Shown piece by piece: positions 32,601 to 41,272 of a DNA stretch of 64,000 nucleotides. Source of the DNA: Craspedostauros australis (Eukaryota > Bacillariophyta > Bacillariophyceae > Mastogloiales > Achnanthaceae). The stretch covers positions 1-64,000 of the forward strand of contig JAMXDE010000028.1 in assembly GCA_026770025.1 (NCBI GenBank). The letters are read 5' to 3'. The notes under the pieces are model-generated. The model saw only the letters and a list, made by a program, of their open reading frames with translations, was not told where the DNA came from and ran no database searches. Within the stretch, counting starts at the first letter, position 1. Each line of letters begins with the position of its first letter. The position numbers and the translations under genes were made by a program.

Positions 32601-32940
32601 CGAAGCAGAATACGTTGCCCTTTCCGAAGCGGCAAAGGAAATCTTCTTCGTTGTGCAGCTACTCGAAAGTGTGGGCGTCCCAGTGAAGACACCGATCAAG
32701 GTCCGCGTGGACAACATCGGAGCGATCTTCATCGCCAAGAACCCATCAACATCCCAACAATCGCGGCACATCGACGTGCGCCATCACTACGTGAGGAACA
32801 TGGTAATCAACAAAACCATCGAAATCATTTTCGTCAAATCCGAGCAGAACACAAGCGACGGATTCACCAAGAACATCAAGGCCGACTTACAACGCGAACA
32901 TGAGAAGTCGTACCTTGACACATCAAGAACATTCGAATGA
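26689..32940 (+). CDS. Copia element 2 Gag-Pol polyprotein (2083 aa)
   Basis: One open frame from an ATG. It has an acidic N-terminus and a Gag domain from about residue 147 (MFSGEQEDYSAWES) to 355. A CCHC zinc knuckle CHNCGVYGHRSADC lies near 388, with a second knuckle-like motif about 40 residues on. A very acidic Asp/Glu-rich linker follows (about 500-840). Protease is at WLADSGAS (about 860) and the GAG-pre-integrase HRMLGH…CRDC at about 1007. The integrase core spans about 1065-1225, with a second acidic linker at about 1340-1530. RT spans about 1570-1850 with YVDD near 1752, and RNase H begins at about 1927 (FCDSEYAGDKN). Gag and Pol are in one frame, as in many copia elements. Confidence 0.93.
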   Translation: MSEEEELRDIPLSNPAIKIEEGASETPPRQEKEAAAATVLSGAYASAIDETEEERSARLHREEERILKAYKQEETGVTESIRTAKQGGKSETPPGGEFVSKSILAKQQAKIEKVTTQKPTEIKGASAPTTKQRTNMATSANMNKQRIKAPMFSGEQEDYSAWESQAKAYARAQKTRDVMLGKTKVPTVSEIAAAAEEAKEAMEEIYKLGCDCFSDQILMMDAEKGKGKQAIQYINQCISDDYPEGDAHAAWNVLAEKFRPSDAATKIKLKRQFNNEKMKRDSDPDIYIMRLEGLRSRLHDVKYKITDEEMIMQILSTVSVEYRTHVVNFHHQLTFNPELVTINTIKGVLRTAYATHQGGKAYIDDFQDSNTKSNDTGFTSTGNFKGTCHNCGVYGHRSADCPERKKSNNKKNNNNNNKMNGKRNKGSGFKGKCNYCGIFGHREAEFRKKKFNEKKKADEQANTATQGHDKSGHEMVLSAKDMPLCMLVSDNYIEDSFFDNFVCVGSDDEVQDDEIVPEWLSEEPIIHEVDPRREVSYECCFNAHDLIDSYGDEAEMDNEANDSDIEEAMSNDDDDADEDGVDEDDEVNRDELPPPQAGRYERTGTFINRGQGETNRGAAPPPPAAGNNRSGIFDEDDSDESEDGNHPDDSFNPNERVVYPGNIDFPPIEDPNSVDYLLRHSTIPNATATALIIQKQLIFDAVMEVGMRLFPGTARGALMPIWVNMMGSILSEHFESIEEILVNAIIINRILEANNSETIPETDLHYILGGCMRVLLRERPRVNPYDPATGSHRNSTIPSDYAQLPDDMDDEEHRNPYNEDGVHEDDDDGSFNNEIAAAAVEQLHELSTRYKDKVNKDTWLADSGASCHIVNLDAALFNVRHIKSFVQVGDSTKLDSPKMGSIRLKVKQRDNTGHVIRLDDVKYTPKMAVNLFSTNKALYNGYQLGNNGILMDIINGSGTKIVFDRVFPTSNGFITGVQMHPIMPTDDDKACTAIVKNPSKEISAVNLHRMLGHAPLETMKRTAAQYGWKIIGEMPVCRDCAVANARVKNIPKATIPRATRRGERLFIDISYTKHISFGDKRYWTLIVDDCTDHCWSFFLKNKSDQPGYIKRFVQTIKSQTGDQQIIFRGDNSGENKSTQDILIDAGLNVKFEFTASNTPQQNGRVERKFAYLYTKIRSMLNGAQLDEEYRHGLWAAAASTATAIANITVAKNQKESPHRQFFGNDPPYADALRTFGEMGVVKTTYGGITAKLKNRGEEMVFIGYAHQHASGVYNMYRPSTKSLICSRDIKWLNQSYGQFRGWAPAPNISNETGTTDADGFTTIGRKGATPRTATHQTSEAKRVSFADSNRYYILSDSDDEDNEDDGVVTQLIQNDEEDRSESNHEDDEILPSGDEADDDTNVTPPNTPARSTHDTPSRPPPSKPSKRDIARKERIRRHESRGRKGEANPKSTAGKSIPRALRELADFNERGRKEEGYESDPSSNEASDELSDEMIDDSNNETTDDEEIEDEDEEIEITHHSTTGLYGMNAIITERPGIDIGLSMQDENKEPEKHIEPTTFDGAFNHPDPIHRKGYRAAIKKEFDSMDTRKVYSKIKRDAIPRGRRCCKCKWVFKLKRDGTHRARLVACGYSQVAGVDFQEHYSPVIHDVTYRVMMVIMLIKKMDCALVDVVTAFLHGDLDEEIYMNCPNGMDHQPDEALTLHKPIYGLVQSARQWFKMLVSTLKNINFEQSAADPCLFYRKTNEGSMIVAIYVDDCFCCGDSKALETFLKDIQGSKFKVTIERGLGDYLSCNIELNHDKTRATLRQPHLIRHLIEEFGAKVEKMQRYGTPGTPGQIIVRPSEDNGLQKVGPEEHAEYRRGVGMLLFLIKHSRPDIANPVRELSKVLIGPTKAAMKEMYRIIKYVIDTKDYGLKIHPARPDDDGWDMELFCDSEYAGDKNTRISVGGFILYLCKVPILWRSKAQKAVTLSSSEAEYVALSEAAKEIFFVVQLLESVGVPVKTPIKVRVDNIGAIFIAKNPSTSQQSRHIDVRHHYVRNMVINKTIEIIFVKSEQNTSDGFTKNIKADLQREHEKSYLDTSRTFE

Positions 32941-32960
32941 CCGAATGCACATAGGAAGGG

Positions 32961-33752
32961 TGTCGAGATGTACATGTGAGTATACGTCAAGATGTACGTG
33001 TATATGTGCATCGTTCACCCGCTATTCTCTCATACGCACTTGGACGGTATAACTACACTCGTGTCGATAGTATACTGTGATTCGTCAGAATTACAGGGGA
33101 AATGGAACACACAAAAAGGGGCAAGATTTCTGGAGGAAATTTGCAAATAACGATTTCTGGGAGAATCAGAAGATCGTCCGTCCATGCATCAATGGTACCA
33201 AGAGAATCTCGAGGTACTTTCCAACTAAACCTCAGATGACGATATCATCTGACAGGCTGCTGCATCACCAATAGAACGTGACATCTGGAGAGCAGAAGGA
33301 CGCCTACTGACGTCGACAGGATGTCAACATGTCACCACGTCGACAGCTGTCTCCAAGTCAGAGCAGGAGGCGAAGGTGCAATGACCCATGAAGATCATGG
33401 ATACTGAAGGTGAACTTCAAATGGTAAGTACTCATGGAGTAGAAGCCAGTACTGAATGAACGGAGTGTCGAATGCGGAGCACGCATTGAACACGGAGTAT
33501 CGTGTAGCATGAGCACACGATGTTGAGAGAGAGAGAGAGAGAATACAGAGAGGAGCGAGAGAGGATCTCGCATGCCGACTCATAGTCGGAGACTGAATCT
33601 ACGAAACAGATTGAAGCGCCGAGAGCATCGGGCAAGAGAACGGCGTACACCGAGAGGATTGGAGTAGCCAAGTAATGAAATAGCAAACAGACGACTATCA
33701 ACCAACACCATCTTCCACGATCGTAGGTTACCGTGAGCGGAACTTGCCAACA
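32961..33752 (+). repeat. 3' LTR of copia element 2
   Basis: 792 bp, about 99.7% identical to the 5' LTR outside a GA run. It is preceded by the polypurine tract and followed by the ACCGTT target repeat. Confidence 0.93.
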
Positions 33753-34105
33753 ACCGTTGCATCAGCGTGCGATATCGAACCGAAACTTTGGACGCACGCC
33801 GAGTACCTCCAGCAGCAGTGGGACGCGCAACGGTGACAGCTCTTCTTGCTCTCAGTTTGTGCGCTCCAGTCAAGAAGCCGAGCGTTGCATGGTGGAACGA
33901 CGGCACGGAAGATGAGCCTTCAGCGAACAGATCCCTGGGTACGCCGCCCCCGCGCTGCAAGCTATTGTCGTCAGCATCATCCAACCGACGATCCACTTCA
34001 CGTAACACTCGCCAGCATGAACAAGCAACAAGCAACAGTAGAACAAACGTGATCAACAAGAGTGAGATGGTGGTGGTAATGAAGTCGGGCATAGTGGTGA
34101 AGTAA
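33753..34105 (+). CDS. Hypothetical host gene, 3' part, beyond copia element 2
   Basis: This continues the frame that reaches the target site at 25810: codons for CISVRYRTETLDARRVPP, then LLALSLCAPVKKPSVAWWND, ending at a TAA at 34103-34105. No domain is recognised. The evidence is only that the same frame stays open on both sides of a precise insertion; no start lies on this side. Confidence 0.3.
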
Positions 34106-34217
34106 TGTAGAGTGGTGTGAAGTGCTCCATGCAAGATTACATCACTTATTATAACAATGCTGATGATGATAGCGATATCGATTGACGCTGAGCACCTTTG
34201 AAGGAGAGCAGAGTATG

Positions 34218-35025
34218 TGTTGGCAAGTTCCGCTCACTGAAGCCCACGATCGTGGAAGATGATGTTGGTTGATAGTTGTTCGTTTGCTATTTCATTACTT
34301 GGCTACTCCGATCCTCTCGGTGTACACCCGTTCTCTTGCCTGATGCTCTTGGTGCTTCAATCTGTTTCGTAGATTTGGTCTCCAACTATGAGTTGGTGTG
34401 TGAGATACTCTCTTGCTGCTGTTCGTATTCTCTCTCTCTGTCTCAGCATCCTGTGCTTTGTGCTACATGATACTCCGTATTCGATGCGTACTCCGCATTT
34501 GACACTCCGTCAATTCACTACTGTCTCCTACTCCATGAGTACTTACCATTTGAAGTTCACCTCCTGTATCCATGATCTTGATGCCCTTCGGTCATTGGAT
34601 CTTCGCCCCCTGCTCTGACCTGGAGACAGATGTCGACGTGGTGACACGATGACATCCTGTCAACGTCAGTAGGTGTCCTTCTGCTCTCCAGATGTCATGC
34701 TCCATTGGTGATGCAGCAGTCTGTCAGATGATATCGTCATCTGAGGTTTAGTTGGGAAGTACCTCAAGATTCTCTTGGTACCATACGTTTCCATTGATGG
34801 ATGGACGGACGATATTCCAATTCTCTCAGAAATCGTCGATTGCAAATTTCCTCCAGAAATTCTGCTCATTTTCGTGTGTTCCATTTCCACTGTAATTCTG
34901 ACGAATCACAGCATACTAACGACACGAATGTAGTTATACCGTCCAAGTGCGTATGAGAGAATAACGGGTGAGCGATGCACATATACGCGTACATTTCGAC
35001 ATATACTCACATGTACATCTCGACA
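34218..35025 (-). mobile_element. Solo LTR of the element 2 family, inverted
   Basis: About 808 bp begin TGTTGGCAAGTTCCGCTCAC and end ATGTACATCTCGACA, the reverse complement of the element 2 LTR, with clear substitutions and small indels throughout (roughly 85-90% alike). There is no internal element sequence and no obvious target duplication on either side. It is best explained as an old solo LTR left by LTR-LTR recombination that has since drifted. It lies 465 bp from the 3' LTR of the young element. Confidence 0.85.
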
Positions 35026-35236
35026 GACGTCGAATTTTATGCAACACAGTACTTGCACTTTCTCTCGCATCCCTGTCTCTCTCTCTCTCTTCCTTCGTCT
35101 CCCATGCAATTCTGAACCATCCGTTGGAGCGTTGTCTGCGCCGGAATAAGACTACAAATGAAACTAGAATAGAAGCAGTGATGGCAGCACCAGAAAATGG
35201 CTTGCTCGATTGTTCCAAGCATGTGCTCACAACAAC

Positions 35237-36887
35237 GCGATGCGGGCTCCAGCCTTGGTCGAAATATGTGAGGAGGGTATGTTTCGTCGTGGCGAAGGCA
35301 AACATGATGATGCCCTAAACCATTTCGCTTGTCTTGCGAGAGGCAAAGCTATGGTGAGGTGCTTGTTGAAGTCTAGTCGAATCAAGGTTGATGTCAACCA
35401 TCGGGATAACCGAGGAATGACAGCACTCCATCTCGCATATCATCATGGACACGCAGACGCTGTGGATTGCCTGATGGCGTTGGATCGTGTGCACGTGCAT
35501 GTCAACATTCGAGACAACGACAGCAAAACGCCAATGCATACTGCATGCAAGGCTGGACACCAAGACATCATCGAGTACTTCAAGCAGTCGGATCGAAGCG
35601 ATGTGAATGCCAACACCCGAAACAACAAAGAGCAGGCGTTGCTTCATCTTGCTCCCAGGTACGGAAACAGAGGTGTTGTCGATCACTTGATGGGGATCTG
35701 ATCGACTCCACTTCATCATGGAAGACAACGATAAGAACAGTTTGCTCCATCATGCTTGCGAACAAGGACAGGCCAACGTTGCAGCACTTGGTACGATCAG
35801 GGCAATTCGGTGTCGATGTCAACATCAACAAGTAGAATGATGAAGGTGACGCACCTTTGCATTTGGCATATTGCAGGGCGGGAACAGACATCCTTCGATA
35901 CCTGCCAGAATCAGATGATGCCGGACCAATGATACCACCAGACACACCTGCCCCTTCAATTTCATCCAACACCAAGTCGTCCCCAAGACCAACCTCAACG
36001 ACTTCTGTCATCCAAAGAACTCCTTGGGAGATACGCTTATCATCGAACGATTGATGGCTGAGGCCAAACCAATCGCAAGCATTCATAATCATGATGATGA
36101 CACACTTCTCCATCTTGCATGCCAAGCTGGTGGTATATCCATCCTTCAACGTTTGGTCGGGCGTGACTCGGTGGGTGCAACGCTGCAGAACAGCAATGGT
36201 GACACCGTTCTGCACTGCACTTGCCAAGCCCAAAGCAACAGCAACACCAACGGCATCGTCGGCAGAAATTTTGTCGATGACGACGATAACAGCCATGATG
36301 ATGACGGCCGTGACGATGACAAGGTAGAGATGATGAAACTGTTTGTTAATTCAAGCAACGCGAAGATGGATGTGCATGGGGTGAACAATGAAGGGAACAC
36401 GGTGCTTCACTGCACGGTGAAAGACAACTGCTTGGAGCTGGTCCAGTACCTCATGAGGTTGAAGGAGATCGATCCGCACGTGCGGAACAAGGCTGGCGAT
36501 ACGGCGTTGAAGTATGCGCAGAAGCATTTCCACAGTGATGCGAAGATGCCTGCATTCTTTGAGCCGAGGCTGGATCATCACCCGCCGCGACAAGGAACAA
36601 GCGAAGCCACCGCTCTGATACGCCGACGGAGGCCAAAGCACAAGAGAAACGGCAGCAGCATTGAACAGGAAAATACCCGCCGCGCATCTGTGAGATCCTC
36701 GCACGATACCCCTCTGGTACCATCAGCGGTCGTGGGGCTGTCCGACTCCAACGTGGCGTGCTTCCTTGTTCGGCCTGCCACGGAAAAGAGATGTGAGGAC
36801 AGGGACACAAATCCGCATCAAGACATGGACGGAATGCGCATGAGATGGGGACTAGAGAGCGTGGTAGGAGCAATAGAGTCGGAATGA
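35237..36887 (+). pseudogene. Decayed ankyrin-repeat gene
   Basis: From an ATG at 35237 a frame encodes ankyrin repeats DVNHRDNRGMTALHLAYHHG, DNDSKTPMHTACKAGH and NNKEQALLHLAPRYG, ending at 35701. Further repeat-like pieces lie in other frames: EDNDKNSLLHHACEQGQ from 35718, NEDGDAPLHLAY-like codons around 35840-35890 preceded by an in-frame TAG (35833-35835), and DDTLLHLACQAGGI plus NEGNTVLHCTVKDN in the frame 36024-36887. That last frame ends in a basic, Ser-rich tail. At least three frame changes and one stop break it, unless some are introns; I found no convincing splice sites. It differs in repeat sequence from the ankyrin-BTB pair and has no BTB domain. A plus-strand frame at 35181-35318 overlaps its start. 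Confidence 0.6.
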
Positions 36888-39494
36888 ATGAAATAGATAC
36901 GTTTGGGTGAGGGACAGCCCCTGATGCGGCCGCGCTTGCTTCATCCGTACTTCGACAACGAGTGAGACTCCATCAGGTCGGAGGATGCCCGCACTCTGTG
37001 TAAGTAAAAATAAAAGTACGTCACAGTACGAGTAGCTCATAGTATTGTATCCAAGGTTATCATAATATGTACGAGCACAACAGAAGACAATGGGATGTGA
37101 GTGTTGCAGAAATCGATACACGAAAAAAAGAAAAACTGTTGAAAAAGGGCGGATGGTGCAAAAAGATGTGTGTTCCCTCAAAGGGTCTCAAAGAATGACG
37201 TGTGGCCCATTGATGCATCTCACCACGGTTATCTCTAGGAAAATGCAAGAGATGAGGGTATTTTAGAGAGGTGCAAGGCTGACGCTTTGGACACAATGCA
37301 AATTCATATACCCTGCAAAGTTTGGATCTTCGCTTCGCGATTCTTGTTCATCTCAGCGACAAACATGAACGACATCTTTCTTCGTCTGCTCACTCCAACA
37401 CCAACAGAACCACAATCCCAACACCATCCGAGCTCTCCCCTCCCCTCTCACGTATCTGCAACATCGGTTCTGGTTTGTGCAGCCATTGATCGTATAATTG
37501 GTATCTCACTGGAATACCGATGCAATCAGAGCACATGACCTGCACAGAAGGACAATGAGAAGGAGTCTGCCCCTCTCGTGATACATCATAGCTGTACCCA
37601 AGCTGTCACAAGGATGATCCGGAGCGCAAGCGACTCAATGACTGCATCCGACGAACGAGGGATCGGGAGATGATCACGACACTGCTGGCAGCAACCAGCA
37701 ATCAGCTCAATGTACAATGCACGTACAATGCACACAGTTGTCTTGGTGCCGCACAACCGCTTCGACTGGATCGGCAATCCAAATTCTTACAAAGGGATGG
37801 ACGAATGAACGAACAGATAGCATGGACCAGCCAATGCATGGCGGATCAATTCTGCTATCGCTTCGCGTGAGTGTCGTCCCCCTGTCGAACCATGAAGCAG
37901 CAGAGCGACACTAGAGCAGATGCTATTATATTGTACGCTGCTGGGTCATGAGGACCACCGAATCTCTATGCATGATATACCTTTCACAACCAAGTCCTCA
38001 GAAACGCATCTCGCCCCATCACAGCACTCCATGCCACATCCTTCATCAACAGATAACGCCGCTGCTCCAAATCCAGGATCTTATCGATCGCAGATATCTC
38101 CTCGTCATCCCTCGCTCTCGATCAGCATCGGTGTGCAAATCATCGGCGTCACGCAAGGCGGAAATGAAAATGGCACGAAACTAGTTTCCAACCAAACGAG
38201 GCATTGAACAAGGAGTCCTCATTGTCTTCATCATCTGCGTTGCGAGCGAGGAAGAGCGGCGAATCCAGGGCACACGCACATACGGATAGATGGACCAACG
38301 GCAGTGCAAGTGGTAGAGGAAACGAAAGAGTATGCGGTCCGCATGATGCAAGTATCCATGCTGGCGGCCGTCTCTGCCTCTCCCAACAACTCGAAACATA
38401 GCAAACGTCAGCAACATCAACCTCACACAATCCATCGTACTGCCGCTCCCACCGACATCACATGCAAGCAAAACACAGAAAAGTAGAGGAGAGGAGAGTA
38501 GAGGAGCGTGAAATGGAGAAGATGAGAATGAGTGAATGGTGAAGTCGTGCAATCTGGAATAGCATTGCAGTACTGTGCAGTGTATGCGTCGGTGGAATGC
38601 AAACGGTCAGACACTCAGGTACGTCCAAACGGTCACAGATGGACCGTACACTCAAACGGTCAAATGAAAAATGTCAATACTGTCCGACAACGCCGACCGT
38701 GATCGGACTCGTCCGTGTTCGCCAAGCGAGAGCAATCAACTTCAACCACAATCCCGCATGGCTCATTAATGCAGTCTCGCACCACAAATTGCCCTTCGCG
38801 ACACAATCTCTTCACTTCACACTTTCTGACAGAGCGGTTGTTGTTGCTCTTCTTGTTGGTGAAGGATTCGTTGGTCGTCCCTCGATGGTGGCGCCTTTTT
38901 GGCCACCAGCACGCATCCCTATTTGGCAACGGCAACGCCTCTCTGCAGGTACCAGGACACGGCGTGGTTTTGATTAGATGCAAGTGAAACGATGAATCCT
39001 TGGACTTGCCGTCTCTCTCTCTCTTGGCATAGTGCGAATTGAGGCTACCTTGAAGCAGAAAGGATAGGCCCGCCCCGGGGAGATTGTGCCTTCACTAACT
39101 CGCCATGCACTTTGAGTGCTCACGGTTCGTGCACGTGCTCTCACCAGCGTTCTTCTCCACAGAGATGGCCAATGAGCCTCCATCGTGCCAAGCTCCCAAC
39201 ACGTTTTGTCACACGTGTATCATCAGCACCGTGATGTCCCTGTACCAGTCGCACAGGATCAAGCGCCCCCACGGACAGAGTATGTTCACTTGTCACCAAA
39301 GCACGCGTACGAATTATTCCATGAAAAATTGAGATCTTCCGATCCCGCCCTCCAAGTGTCCGCATTCAGCAACGACAGCAACAACAACAACGCCCCCCAT
39401 CCATCTGTCCTCCATCCACCTTCCTTCTCATACCTTTGGCTCACAAACATCGCATTGAGCATCTCCGCACCGCTCTCTCAAATCATCCGGCATC
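36888..39494. other. Intergenic, no gene recognised
   Basis: About 2.6 kb. Short frames occur on both strands (the longest is about 126 codons at 38597-38977), none with a recognisable domain or codon pattern. It separates the repeat-rich left part from the gene-dense right part and contains the promoter of the secreted-protein gene at its right end. Confidence 0.55.
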
Positions 39495-41074
39495 ATGATG
39501 TCCAACAACCAGCGTTTGGTGGCGCTTGTTGCCCTGGCCATTGCCAATTCGTCCGTCGCATCGGCAGTGACACATGCAGCAGGCAGCGAGATCGATTACC
39601 ACGACGCGGCGAAGCTCCAGGCGATCATCGGCGACGTACGTTCATGGGAGTATCCTGGAATGACCAGCGTATCTTCTTCTTCGACCAGAGACAGCACAGG
39701 GAACTCGAATGTTCGCAAACAATCCGCCCACTCCGACTCATCCATCTGTCTGTGCCGATACCACCGTTTGCTTCTCGTCGCCTACATCACTCAACTGTGC
39801 TTGTGCTCCACTCCCCTCCACTTCACTCTGGACTGCACCATCTAATTCAATAATGCTTTGTATCGATCCAACGCACCGCGCAGACGCCAACGCATCACCT
39901 TGGAAAGCAATCCGCGCACCGTCGTCAACGACAAGCACAAACTGAAGCTGGCGCAAAGGAAGCCGATCATGTCCACGAGTTTCGCGATGGTGAAAGCGGC
40001 ATCCAACAAAGAACACTGAAGACGAGTAAATCATCGAAAGCATCCAAATCGGAGGTCGACGAATGCGACCCGGAGACTGTCAACCTTGCAGACTATCCCC
40101 AGTGGCGAGCAGAGGAGGGGTACTGGATTGGCGACTACACCTTCTACGGTGCGGATGGCCAACCTTTCAGCTCTGCCACTTGGAACTACCGCTACGACTC
40201 GTACAAGGGCTTCATCACGGGCAATGTCGAAGGGTGAGTCATGATCATGCCCAGCAGAGGCGTTCTTCTGTTGTGTGCTCGTAATTTGTGAAGCATCGAG
40301 GGGCATGGCACAAATCGCGTGCTGCATGCGGTATGGAATATCACACTGCTTGATTTTATACATACTCGAGTTGCATCTCTCGTCATGTACTGTATGTGAC
40401 TATCGCAGCAACTTGCTCACCCGCGGTGCAATCTCGACCAATCATCTGATGGTCACCATCATATTCGTTCCACACACTGCGACACCGACAACACCAGGAA
40501 TGCCTACCGTCAGCGCAACGTTTTCTTTTACCCCCCGCAAATCGCAGAGGAGTGCGCAGTAAATGACTCCGTCGTCGGGACCGGCACATGCGGAGTGAAC
40601 GGTAACACCAAGGTCTTCGAGGCCGACCAAGCTGCGATGACGTGCAGCACCAACCCAGAGCTCGGCGGCGACATCTCTGGTCCGTTCGCTGGGATCTTCG
40701 CTACGACGACAGAGCTCGTCGGGGCGGACAACGCTGTGCTCTACCAGGTCCTTCTGGGCGACTCCATCTTCCAAAGCCAGCTCACCACCTTGACGGAAAC
40801 GCCAGATGGTGCCATGCGCCGCACGCGAACTGCGCAAAGCTTCGCCGGTGGCGTGCCCATCAACGCATCCTTCTTCCGCGAGCGCAAGGTGGACAAGGCG
40901 ACATTTTACGCCGAGATGCAGGCCATCATCACTGCGTATAATATCCAGGTCTCCGATACCTGCACGTGGGTGGATAACTTCGATCCCGCCAATGGCGGTC
41001 CTGTCATCGACTCTGGTCTGGAAGCCGGAATCGCTGGTTGCATGGCCCATTTGGAGACATCGTTCGAGTTGTAG
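39495..41074 (+). CDS. Secreted protein of unknown function (355 aa, three exons)
   Basis: Exons 39495-39635, 39884-40233 and 40498-41074 join in phase across GT-AG introns of 248 and 264 bp (donors GTACGT and GTGAGT; acceptors CGCGCAG and CACCAG). The reading across the second junction, GNVEG|NAYRQRNVFFYPP, looks continuous. Residues 1-30 form a signal peptide (LVALVALAIANSSVASAV), so the product enters the secretory pathway. The mature part has six Cys in the last 250 residues (DECDPE, EECAVND, GTGTCGVN, MTCSTN, DTCTWVD, AGCMAHL), suggesting disulphides. Residues about 105-145 are rich in aromatics (GYWIGDYTFYG…WNYRYDSYKG). I do not recognise the family. A second ATG at 39498 may be the start. 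It is convergent with PIG-O, with about 200 bp between stop codons. Confidence 0.75.
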
Positions 41075-41272
41075 AGATGGGTAATCGGCGCATCGCACTT
41101 TGCCTTGCGGCGTAACCTTCGGGGCAGCATCACGTAGTCCAATCCTATCCGTGCAGTAGTAAACCGTAGCACCCGTAGTTGTATGCCCGCAAGTGTATGT
41201 AGAGCATAGCACAGCAGAATGGAGTGTCGCTATTCCTTGCTAATCCTTAGAATTGCAACAACCAAGTTCTGC

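Larger units (their letters stand above)
25811..33752 (+). mobile_element. Ty1/copia LTR retrotransposon 2, looks whole
   Basis: The element is 7942 bp, with LTRs 25811-26606 and 32961-33752 that begin TGTCGAGATG and end CTTGCCAACA (canonical TG…CA). It is flanked by a 6-bp direct repeat ACCGTT (25805-25810 and 33753-33758). A purine-rich tract AGGAAGGG abuts the 3' LTR. The LTRs differ by about two substitutions and the length of one GA run, so it inserted very recently. A single frame of 2083 codons spans Gag to RNase H. It is a different family from element 1, with different LTRs, a different Gag finger and different termini. Confidence 0.95.
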
